22,374 bases of DNA from a virus: IMG/VR virus record IMGVR_UViG_3300017768_002643, positions 1 to 22,374 of that record, one strand, 5' to 3'. The position numbers were made by a program, and so were the translations under genes. Position 1 is the stretch's first letter, and the number at the start of each line of letters is the position of its first letter. This document shows positions 1 through 7,623 of the stretch, one piece after another. The notes below the pieces were generated by a model. It saw only the letters and a list, made by a program, of their open reading frames with translations. It ran no database searches and was not told where the DNA came from.

Positions 1-129
1 GATTTAAGATACAAAATTGCTCCTAAATTTGATTTAGGCCAAACTGATGCATCTTTAACAAATGGATTATTAGAGATTTTTATACCTTTAGCTGAAGAAG
101 CTAAACCAAAATCAATTAAAATTAAATAA
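1..129 (+). CDS. Hsp20 small heat shock protein, C-terminal end (partial)
   Basis: This is the last 42 codons of a gene that begins left of the window. The peptide reads as the end of an alpha-crystallin domain: a stretch like 'LTNGLLEIFIPL' matches the final beta strand of Hsp20 proteins. The tail ends in I-K-I, the I-x-I motif that docks a neighbouring subunit in small heat shock proteins. Hsp20 holdases bind unfolding proteins without ATP and pass them to other chaperones. Hsp20 genes are a common accessory gene of marine T4-like phages. Here it lies just upstream of groES and groEL, which suggests a chaperone block. The assignment rests on a short fragment, so another beta-rich protein is possible but less likely. 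Confidence 0.75.
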   Translation, partial: DLRYKIAPKFDLGQTDASLTNGLLEIFIPLAEEAKPKSIKIK

Positions 130-135
130 AAGTTT

Positions 136-170
136 CGCAAAAAAAACGTGTCCTAGCAATGTTTTTTTCG
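136..170 (+). terminator. Possible weak hairpin after the Hsp20 gene
   Basis: An A-run with CGC before it (136-147) can pair with a T-run ending in CG (161-170), leaving a loop of about 13 bases. The stem is nearly all A-T with small bulges, so it would be weak. It could end Hsp20 transcription, but it also overlaps the spacer of the promoter at 147-178 and may simply be part of that promoter. Confidence 0.25.
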
Positions 171-178
171 TATATTGA
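147..178 (+). promoter_or_regulatory. Promoter P1 before the groES-groEL block
   Basis: The box TATATTGA (171-178) is preceded by TCG and lies 20 bases after CGTG (147-150), where stronger copies of this promoter carry TTTG or CTTG. An A-rich run lies just upstream. The TCGTATATT core is identical to the copies at 16788, 16998 and 22267 and has the same spacing. The layout fits the Bacteroidota primary-sigma promoter (TTTG, about 19-21 bases, TAnnTTTG). The -33 box is poor, so this copy is weaker evidence than the others. The start codon lies 26 bases downstream. Confidence 0.6.
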
Positions 179-204
179 TGTATAAATCAATTTAAAAACT
201 ATAT

Positions 205-514
205 ATGGCAAGGAAACTTAAATCACATACTCTTATTGAGGACCCAGCGATGGAACCTTATTTTATAACAAAAGATGAACATTGTTATACTGTGAATCAG
301 CGTATACAATCAAATGCTGATCATTTTAGATCAACGGGAAAAAGTAAAGAATATACTAAGGCATTAACATTCCATGCCAATTTTGGACAAGCACTAAATA
401 GAATAACTCAAGATCAACTTCATGATAAAAAGAGTCATTCATCATTAGAAGGATTTCTACAACAATTTAGACAAATAGAGGAAAATATTAAAAATTACAT
501 AAATAATAATAAAA

Positions 515-525
<11 letters not shown>
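205..525 (+). CDS. Conserved-looking phage protein of unknown function, 106 aa
   Basis: I cannot name this protein. It is soluble, with no signal peptide or membrane segment. It carries an N-terminal patch with 'DPAMEPYFITKDEHCYTV' (residues about 13-30) and a C-terminal half predicted to be helical and rich in Q, E, K and N. The N-terminal patch recalls small conserved proteins of T4-like marine phages, but I cannot confirm that without a search. The ATG at 205 is the first after promoter P1 and follows an A/T-rich leader without a Shine-Dalgarno site. The gene overlaps the groES start by 11 bases, so it is probably co-transcribed with the chaperonin genes. Confidence 0.75.
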
Positions 526-2543
<2,018 letters not shown>

Positions 2544-2565
2544 TAATTTTTATTATATTGATAAT

Positions 2566-2838
2566 ATGGAAAATAAAACAAAAACTGTAGAAAATAAAAC
2601 ATTAATCGCTAGGAGAGTACCTCCTGGCGATAAATGGAGATTAGCTGATGAACCAAATGGTAAAGTACATCCAACTTTAACTGATGCTTTAGAAGCTTAT
2701 ATGATTAAAACAGGTTTCAAAGGTGATTATAGATTAGAACCATTAAATAGTTCTTTATATGCTATAACAACTGAAGAACAAATAATCGAACCACCAAAAC
2801 AAAAATTATATTCATTGTATGGCGAATACGGACAATAG
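2566..2838 (+). CDS. Hypothetical protein, 90 aa
   Basis: This is an unrecognised small soluble protein lying between groEL and the gp44 gene. The N-terminus is rich in K, T and N. The centre, 'DKWRLADEPNGKVHPTLTDALEAYMIKTGFKGDYRLEPL', has the alternating look of a small alpha/beta domain. There are no cysteine clusters, signal peptide or membrane segment. The ATG follows a 22-base A/T-rich gap after the groEL stop with no Shine-Dalgarno site. Its last 20 bases overlap the start of the clamp-loader gene, a sign of translational coupling. In T4 the sliding clamp gene 45 lies just upstream of 44, but this protein is far too short to be a sliding clamp. Confidence 0.75.
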   Translation: MENKTKTVENKTLIARRVPPGDKWRLADEPNGKVHPTLTDALEAYMIKTGFKGDYRLEPLNSSLYAITTEEQIIEPPKQKLYSLYGEYGQ

Positions 2839-3733
2839 TTTATTAAATGAGAAGTACAGACCAGTTAAGCTGGATGATTATGTAGGTAATAAAAACCTAA
2901 AGTCATCAGTAGCTAAACAATTAGAACAAAATGATATTCAAAATTATTTATTCTATGGACCAGCTGGTACAGGTAAGACTACGTTAGCTAAATTAATAGT
3001 AAAAAATTTAGATTGTGATTCTCTTTATATTAATGCTTCTGATGAAAGAGGTATTGAAACAATTAGAGACAAAGTATCGGGTTTTGCTAGTGTAGCTTCA
3101 TTTCATCCTATAAAAGTAGTAATTTTAGATGAAGCAGATTTTCTTACTATTCAAGCACAAGCTTCTCTTCGTAATATTATTGAAACATTTTCACGTACAA
3201 CTAGATTTATATTGACTTGTAATTTTGTAGAGCGTATTATAGATCCTCTACAATCTAGATGTCAAACAATAAAAGTTATACCTCCTACCAAGAAAGAGGT
3301 AGCAGTGCATTTAGCTAGTATCTGTGATAAGGAAAGCATCAGTTATAAACCAACTGCCATTGGTAAAATTGTAAATAAGTTCTATCCGGACTTAAGAAAG
3401 ATGCTGAATACTATCCAAGCAAGTAGTAATAAGGGTCAATTAGCGCTTGATGATTCTTTACTTGTAGGTACTAGTTATTTGTCTGCTGTTTTAGATGAAT
3501 TAAAAAAAGATAAACCCAAATTTAATACTATTAGACAAATTATCGCGGATTCAAATGTTGATGATTTTGAAGAAGTGTTTAGATTTTTATATGATAATGC
3601 TGACGAATATCTTCCTGGTAAAGCAGGTACAGCGGCTTTTCTAATTAATGAGCATCAGTATAAAGCTAATTTTAGAATAGATAAAGAGATAAATGTAATG
3701 AGTTTAATTAATAATTTAATAAATAATAAGTAA
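2819..3733 (+). CDS. 44: Sliding-clamp loader ATPase subunit, gp44-like
   Basis: This is an AAA+ clamp-loader ATPase that, with gp62, opens the sliding clamp and places it on primed DNA for the phage polymerase. The 304-residue protein begins with 'LLNEKYRPVKLDDYVG', the family entry motif. It has Walker A 'GPAGTGKT' (47-54), Walker B 'VVILDEAD' (100-107), a sensor 1 region 'ILTCNF' (131-136) and the SRC arginine-finger motif (146-148). The C-terminal third is the helical collar. Length and motif order fit the RFC small-subunit/gp44 family. The ATG at 2819 overlaps the previous gene by 20 bases and leaves the expected N-terminus. The next gene starts immediately after the stop. Confidence 0.93.
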   Translation: MANTDNSLLNEKYRPVKLDDYVGNKNLKSSVAKQLEQNDIQNYLFYGPAGTGKTTLAKLIVKNLDCDSLYINASDERGIETIRDKVSGFASVASFHPIKVVILDEADFLTIQAQASLRNIIETFSRTTRFILTCNFVERIIDPLQSRCQTIKVIPPTKKEVAVHLASICDKESISYKPTAIGKIVNKFYPDLRKMLNTIQASSNKGQLALDDSLLVGTSYLSAVLDELKKDKPKFNTIRQIIADSNVDDFEEVFRFLYDNADEYLPGKAGTAAFLINEHQYKANFRIDKEINVMSLINNLINNK

Positions 3734-3985
3734 ATGGAACAACCGAACCCACAACAAAGAGGTCTTAATGTAGACCTAAAAACCACTGAAGGTCTTAAAA
3801 ATTCTGATGGTGGAAGTATTTTTAAATCAGGAGTTATTTTAAGAAAAATCTCTAAATTTGTAGCAGGAACAGATAATGATGCTATTATGCCAATACCTGT
3901 TTTTTACGATCCATCAACTAATAAAATATTAGGTGAAGGTATCCCAGTTGAATTAAGAGAGGAACTTAAAGACGAGTTAGTATAA
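3734..3985 (+). CDS. Hypothetical protein, 83 aa, between the clamp-loader genes
   Basis: This is a small unrecognised protein placed between gp44 and gp62, which are adjacent in T4. The N-terminus is polar (MEQPNPQQRGLNV). The centre has 'GGSIFKSGVILRKISKFVAG' and 'IMPIPVFYDPSTNKILGEG', a likely beta-rich core, and the C-terminus is acidic. It has no membrane segment or metal ligands. Its ATG directly follows the gp44 stop, and its stop overlaps the gp62 start by one base, so all three are translated as a unit. The position suggests a replication accessory role, but nothing in the sequence shows a function. Confidence 0.8.
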   Translation: MEQPNPQQRGLNVDLKTTEGLKNSDGGSIFKSGVILRKISKFVAGTDNDAIMPIPVFYDPSTNKILGEGIPVELREELKDELV

Positions 3986-4398
3986 TGAAAAACATTTGGG
4001 ATTGGCTTAAGCAGATAAATTCAATTAAAGCTGATCCTGACTCTTTTTCTGATGAAGATTGGGAGTTATGGAATAGTTATATGGTGCACCGATTTATGTC
4101 TATGAATTCAGATTATTTAGATTTAGTTAATGAGGCACAACGAATTTCACCTCAAAATAAAAAACAAATATATTCGATTTATAGAGAATTTATTCCTAAG
4201 AATAATAAATGGAATAAATACATTAAATCAACGTTAAAAAAACGTAACAAACAGTTAGTAGAACATTTAAGTCAATACTGGGAATGTTCACAAACTGAAG
4301 TAAGAGATTACTTAAAATTGTTGGATAACGACGAAGTAAGTCGTATATTGGTCAGTATTGGTTTAAATAAAAAAGAAATAAAACCCCTATTAAAATGA
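3985..4398 (+). CDS. 62: Clamp-loader small subunit, gp62-like
   Basis: This is the non-ATPase subunit that completes the T4-type clamp loader with four gp44 copies. The 137-residue protein is shorter than T4 gp62 (187) but resembles the compact gp62 of marine T4-like phages. It begins 'IWDWLKQINSIKADPDSFSDEDWELWNSYMVHRFMSM' in outline, followed by a 'FIPKNNKWNKYIK' segment near residues 68-80, then a helical C-terminus ending in a lysine. The two-gene gap to gp44 supports the call. Its last bases contain a candidate promoter at 4320-4351, and its stop overlaps the next start by four bases (ATGA). This family diverges quickly, so the call leans partly on context. Confidence 0.82.
   Translation: MKNIWDWLKQINSIKADPDSFSDEDWELWNSYMVHRFMSMNSDYLDLVNEAQRISPQNKKQIYSIYREFIPKNNKWNKYIKSTLKKRNKQLVEHLSQYWECSQTEVRDYLKLLDNDEVSRILVSIGLNKKEIKPLLK
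4320..4351 (+). promoter_or_regulatory. Candidate internal promoter P5 in the end of gp62
   Basis: GTTG (4320-4323), then 20 bases, then TATATTGG (4344-4351), with TCG just before the second box and GATA after the first. These are the same TTGGATA and TCGTATATT words and the same spacing as the promoter at 22243. It lies in coding sequence, 43 bases before the ATG at 4395, so chance or codon constraint cannot be excluded. If real, it would drive the 4395-6422 genes separately from gp44/gp62. Confidence 0.4.
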
Positions 4399-4616
4399 AT
4401 ATAGAAGTATACAATTTTTTAAAAGCAGAAGCTGAAGCAGATAAAGCTAAAGCATTAGCAAGCATTAAATTACTAACAGCACACCCAGCAGGTATAGGTG
4501 ATCATTCAACCAAAGATTATTGGGATAATTGTACTGAATCACTTAAATTACTTTCATCAGCACATGAAAGATTAGAAATGCTAGAAAAGTATTTTAACAA
4601 AACAGAAATATTATAA
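4395..4616 (+). CDS. Hypothetical protein, 73 aa
   Basis: This is a small, probably all-helical soluble protein that I do not recognise. The N-terminal 25 residues are rich in A, E and K, followed by a turn 'HPAGIGDHSTKDYWDN' and a second helix rich in L and E. The pattern suggests a helical hairpin. Its ATG overlaps the gp62 stop (ATGA arrangement), and the next gene starts immediately after its own stop, so it is translated within the run. Short proteins of this kind are frequent in T4-like phages. Confidence 0.75.
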   Translation: MNIEVYNFLKAEAEADKAKALASIKLLTAHPAGIGDHSTKDYWDNCTESLKLLSSAHERLEMLEKYFNKTEIL

Positions 4617-5096
4617 TTGAGTGATTACGACCCACGTAGTTGGTGGGATCACTTTTGCAAACCACAATTAAATAAAAAAGTTATGAGCGACTCAGTAAAG
4701 AAGCACTTCGAAATAATTTCCGAAGAGGAAATGGACAAGTTAGAAGGAACAACTGTATCAGATGCAGTTGAAGTATTTGAAACAGAATACCCAGAATTAT
4801 CAGCTGAATATAAAAAGATAGGAAATGAAATGTATGAAATGTTTGCTCGCAAGCACATGGATTATGGTTTAAATAATATCGCTTTAGGAGGTGATATCCT
4901 AAATAATGAAGCAGATAAAAAATTCTCACTAACAGGATTAGCAATTAGATTAACTGATAAAATAAGTAGATTAAAAAATTTATTAGTTAATGGTAAAAAC
5001 TTTGTTAAAGGTGAAGGTATGGAAGATACCTTTATCGATATAGCAAATTATGGTATAATTGGTCTTTTAGTAGGCCGTGATAAATGGAAAAAATAA
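4617..5096 (+). CDS. DUF1599 / nucleotide modification associated domain 1 protein
   Basis: This 159-residue protein has the all-helical DUF1599 pattern: 'MYEMFARKHMDYGLNNIALGG' (about 72-92), then 'GLAIRLTDKISRLKNLL' (107-123) and 'EGMEDTFIDIANYGIIGLLV' (133-152). The E and D residues spaced along these helices resemble the metal-binding set of MazG/dUTPase-like all-alpha pyrophosphatases, to which I would compare it. The family is named for its proximity to base-modification genes in phages; the reaction is not established. I use the TTG at 4617 because it abuts the previous stop, as other genes here do. The first internal ATG is at 4683 and would remove 22 residues outside the domain. The next gene begins directly after the stop. 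Confidence 0.8.
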   Translation: MSDYDPRSWWDHFCKPQLNKKVMSDSVKKHFEIISEEEMDKLEGTTVSDAVEVFETEYPELSAEYKKIGNEMYEMFARKHMDYGLNNIALGGDILNNEADKKFSLTGLAIRLTDKISRLKNLLVNGKNFVKGEGMEDTFIDIANYGIIGLLVGRDKWKK

Positions 5097-5549
5097 ATGA
5101 TATATTGGTTCACAGGTCAACCTAACTCAGGTAAAACCGTTTTAGCGAATGCGCTTAAGGAAAAATGGCTACCCCATGCTTTTAGAATAGATGGGGATGA
5201 AATGAGATATTTATTCACTAATAAAGATTACTCTATAAAAGGTAGAATAACAAATGTAGATGCAGCTCAAAAAATAGCTCATTATTTACATAATCAAGGT
5301 AAGGATGTAATTGTATCATTAGTTTCACCTTATTTAGATCAACGTGAAGAATTTAAAGCACTACTTAGTTGGCAATTAAAAGAAATCTACGTACATTATG
5401 ACCCAACAAATGGTAAAAGAGGTAGAGAAAAATGGTGGGTAGATCAATTTCAAGCACCAACATCTAATTTTTTAGATATTGACACCACAATAGACGACCC
5501 AGAAGATTCATTAATTAAAATAACAAATTACGTACATGGAGAAATTTAA
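5097..5549 (+). CDS. Adenylylsulfate kinase-like P-loop protein (CysC family)
   Basis: APS kinases phosphorylate adenylylsulfate to PAPS, the donor for sulfation. The 150-residue protein has the P-loop 'GQPNSGKT' (7-14), 'RIDGDEMR' (the DGD-N/E-x-R motif), 'NVDAAQKIAHYLHNQGKDVIVSLVSPY', which follows the family helix and the S-x-x-SPY strand, and a C-terminal 'FLDIDTT' like the family's 'ldT' end. It is shorter than typical CysC (about 170-200), and the usual 'RDPKGLY' lid motif is replaced by a diverged 'NGKRGREKWW' segment, so the substrate may differ. It is the first of four tightly packed genes including a nucleotidyltransferase and a DUF2061 protein. The fold is secure; the substrate is inferred. 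Confidence 0.82.
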   Translation: MIYWFTGQPNSGKTVLANALKEKWLPHAFRIDGDEMRYLFTNKDYSIKGRITNVDAAQKIAHYLHNQGKDVIVSLVSPYLDQREEFKALLSWQLKEIYVHYDPTNGKRGREKWWVDQFQAPTSNFLDIDTTIDDPEDSLIKITNYVHGEI

Positions 5550-5874
5550 TACATACTTTTGTGATATAGATGGAACGATATTTAATTATCGTAAATTTGA
5601 AACATATAAAACAAGCGAACCTGAAGTTATTCCATCAACTTTAGAATTTTTAAATGTAGTAAAAGAACAAGGTCATATGATTATTTTAACAACAGCTAGA
5701 CCTGAAGATCTTAGAGAACATACAATTAAAGAGTTAACCAACAGTAAAGTACCTTATGATAGATTGCTTATGGGTATTGAAAGGGGACCTAGATATCTAA
5801 TTAATGATATGGATCCTAAAAAACCTGGTAAAAGAGCAATCGCGATGAATTTAATTAGAAACGAAGGAATTTAA
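5536..5874 (+). CDS. HAD-superfamily phosphatase, small
   Basis: This is a 112-residue HAD hydrolase with motif I 'DIDGT' (D10 nucleophile, D12 acid/base), motif II near 'TTARP' (52-56) and a late acidic motif 'NDMDP' (90-94). It lacks a large cap, as in small sugar-phosphate or capsule-type phosphatases. Residues after motif II, 'EHTIKELTNSKVPYDRLLMG', follow the usual HAD core. The start overlaps the APS-kinase-like gene by 14 bases. Placed between a kinase and a nucleotidyltransferase, it would fit dephosphorylation of an activated sugar or nucleotide intermediate, but the substrate cannot be read from the sequence. Confidence 0.87.
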   Translation: MEKFNTYFCDIDGTIFNYRKFETYKTSEPEVIPSTLEFLNVVKEQGHMIILTTARPEDLREHTIKELTNSKVPYDRLLMGIERGPRYLINDMDPKKPGKRAIAMNLIRNEGI

Positions 5875-5875
5875 T

Positions 5876-6226
5876 ATGAAATATTCAATGTTTATAGGTA
5901 GATGGCAACCTTGGCACAAAGGTCATCGATGGTTAATAGACCAGCGTTTAAATGAAGGTAAAAACGTATTAATCTGCATTAGAGATGTAGAACCAAATGA
6001 AAATCAACCATTTACTCCAACTCAAGTCTACAGAAATGTTAGTACTGAACTTCATCATTTAATTGAAGAAGGTAGAGTTAAAGTTATGGTAATTCCTGAT
6101 ATTGAATCAATTAATTATGGAAGAGGAGTAGGATATGATGTTATAGAGCATGTTCCACCTACAGATATTAAAGAAGTATCTGCTACAAAAATCAGAGAGC
6201 AAATGAGAAAGGATGGTAAGTTATAA
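5876..6226 (+). CDS. HxGH-class nucleotidyltransferase
   Basis: This is a compact 116-residue nucleotidyltransferase. 'GRWQPWHKGH' (8-17) holds the HxGH nucleotide-binding motif, and 'SATKIREQMR' (102-111) is the C-terminal S-x-T-x-I-R motif. The start resembles the 'GRFQPFHxGH' of NMN adenylyltransferases (NadM/NadR type) more than classical cytidylyltransferases, but it lacks the length of NadM (about 170). The middle is shortened. It would join a nucleotide to a small phosphate-bearing molecule and release pyrophosphate. Candidates are NAD(+) metabolism or activation of a glycan precursor. It starts one base after the HAD gene ends and overlaps the next gene by 14 bases. Confidence 0.87.
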   Translation: MKYSMFIGRWQPWHKGHRWLIDQRLNEGKNVLICIRDVEPNENQPFTPTQVYRNVSTELHHLIEEGRVKVMVIPDIESINYGRGVGYDVIEHVPPTDIKEVSATKIREQMRKDGKL

Positions 6227-6422
6227 AAGACACATTGCAAAAACAGTTTCATGGAGAATAGTAGGTACAATAGACACAATAGTAATTTCAGGATTAGTAA
6301 CGGGTTCTTGGGTAGCAGGTTTGGCTATAGGGGGTATCGAAGTTATTTCCAAAATGGTGCTTTACTTTCTACACGAAAGAGCTTGGTATAAGTTTAGCAA
6401 GTTTGGAATTAAAGAAAAATAA
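6213..6422 (+). CDS. DUF2061 small membrane protein
   Basis: This 69-residue protein matches the DUF2061 pattern: 'RHIAKTVSWRIVGTIDT' (6-22), a first hydrophobic segment about 19-38, 'GGIEVISKMVLYFLHERAWYK' in outline (40-60) and a basic C-terminus. Two membrane segments place it in the inner membrane. The family's function is unknown; in bacteria I recall it near APS-kinase and sulfate-assimilation genes, which would fit the neighbour three genes upstream, but I cannot verify that here. The gene overlaps the nucleotidyltransferase by 14 bases, and its stop overlaps the next start by one base. Confidence 0.85.
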   Translation: MVSYKRHIAKTVSWRIVGTIDTIVISGLVTGSWVAGLAIGGIEVISKMVLYFLHERAWYKFSKFGIKEK

Positions 6423-7372
6423 TGGCTAAAAAAATACCAAAAATAGTAAAGGATATTATACGTAATAGACCTGAGATTAATTATGCTTTTAAAAAGCATG
6501 TTTCATTCTCACAATTACAAATTTATAGTGGTTGTCAACATAGATGGAAATTACAATATAAGGATAAAATTAAGAAATTTAATTCATCTATTCATACTGT
6601 TTTTGGTACTGCAATGCATGAGGTAATGCAAAAATATTTAGATGTGTTTTATAGTAAAAGTAAAGCAGCAGCTAATAGATTAGATTTAGACGACTTATTT
6701 CAAGAATATTATATAGAAGAATATCAAAAACAATATAAATCAAATAATAAATCACATTTCTCAGATGCAGTAGAAATGAGGGAATTTTTTAACGATGGAG
6801 TTGAGATATTAAAAGAATTTAAAAAAAGAATAGGTGGATTTTTTAGTAAAAGAGGTACGTATTTAGTGGGTTGTGAAGTACCTCTTGATCTACCACCAAT
6901 TAAAACATTAAGTGCAGTTCATTATACTGGTTATTTAGACGTTGTTTTATATCATGAACGTAGTGATACTTTTACAATTATTGATATTAAAACTAGTACT
7001 AGAGGATGGAATGATAAAGCTAAGAAAGATACTATGAAAAAGTATCAATTAGTATTATATAAAAAATATTTTGCTGAACAATACAATATACCAATTGATA
7101 AAATTGATGTTAAGTTTTTAATATTAAAAAGAAAAATATACGAAAACACAGAATATATAATGAGAAGAATGACTGAATTTACACCTGCAAGTGGTAAAAA
7201 TACTATAAATGCAGCTAGTCGTACTATGAATAATTTTATTGAAGAAGTGTTTAATCAAGATGGTAGTATAAAAGATAATAAATACCCTAAAAGCGTAAGT
7301 AAATGGAATTGTACCTTTTGTCCTTACGCTGAAGATAATAATTTATGTGGTCAGGGGGTGCATTTTTCATAA
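6422..7372 (+). CDS. PD-(D/E)XK nuclease with Fe-S cluster, RecB/Cas4-like
   Basis: This is a 316-residue nuclease of the RecB/AddB/Cas4 group. Visible motifs: 'SFSQLQIYSGC' (28-38) with C38, 'GTAMHEVM' (62-69) with H66, 'GYLDVVL' (170-176) with D173, 'IIDIKTS' (186-192) with D188 and K190, and 'KYQLVLY' (207-213) with Q209, the QxxxY motif. C297, C300 and C309 form C-x2-C-x8-C, which with C38 gives the four cysteines of the 4Fe-4S clamp typical of the group. All metal and catalytic positions are present. It probably acts as an exonuclease in recombination or replication. Related nucleases occur in marine T4-like phages. No adjacent helicase or CRISPR genes suggest a Cas4 role. Confidence 0.9.
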   Translation: MAKKIPKIVKDIIRNRPEINYAFKKHVSFSQLQIYSGCQHRWKLQYKDKIKKFNSSIHTVFGTAMHEVMQKYLDVFYSKSKAAANRLDLDDLFQEYYIEEYQKQYKSNNKSHFSDAVEMREFFNDGVEILKEFKKRIGGFFSKRGTYLVGCEVPLDLPPIKTLSAVHYTGYLDVVLYHERSDTFTIIDIKTSTRGWNDKAKKDTMKKYQLVLYKKYFAEQYNIPIDKIDVKFLILKRKIYENTEYIMRRMTEFTPASGKNTINAASRTMNNFIEEVFNQDGSIKDNKYPKSVSKWNCTFCPYAEDNNLCGQGVHFS

Positions 7373-7420
7373 ATCCACATATATGTATAGATGAATATAA
7401 TGTTATAAAAAATAAAAATT

Positions 7421-7609
7421 ATGAGCGTTAAAAAACCAATGACACTAACCAGTGTCAAAGTAAAAACTGATTTATTTAATGATTTTAAAGTGGAATGTGT
7501 TAGACGAAAATTCTCGTTCCAAAAGCTTGCTGACCGTAGTCTCTTTTTGTATCTTACAGACGATGATTTTAGAAAGAAGATTACTAATCAAACTAATTTA
7601 GAAAAATAA
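7421..7609 (+). CDS. Small protein, possible ribbon-helix-helix regulator, 62 aa
   Basis: The sequence 'MTLTSVKVKTDLFNDFKVECVRRKFSFQKLADRSLFLYL' (residues about 7-45) has the strand-helix-helix rhythm of ribbon-helix-helix proteins: a short beta strand 'SVKVKTDL', a helix 'FNDFKVECVRRK' and a second helix 'SFQKLADRSLFLYL'. The tail is polar. Such proteins dimerise and bind DNA through the strand. I base the fold on pattern only. It lies after a 48-base gap containing the palindrome CATATATG, which could be an operator or nothing. It could regulate the downstream glycan genes, 14 bases further on, but this is inference. Confidence 0.65.
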   Translation: MSVKKPMTLTSVKVKTDLFNDFKVECVRRKFSFQKLADRSLFLYLTDDDFRKKITNQTNLEK

Positions 7610-7623
7610 AAATAAATAATCTT

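Noticed and set aside
181-188. TATAAATC as a T4-type late promoter
   Set aside because: It differs from TATAAATA in its last base and is a single copy in AT-rich DNA just after the better P1 boxes.
2554-2561. TATATTGA before the 90-aa gene as another promoter copy
   Set aside because: It lacks TCG and a good -33 box and ends only four bases before the ATG.
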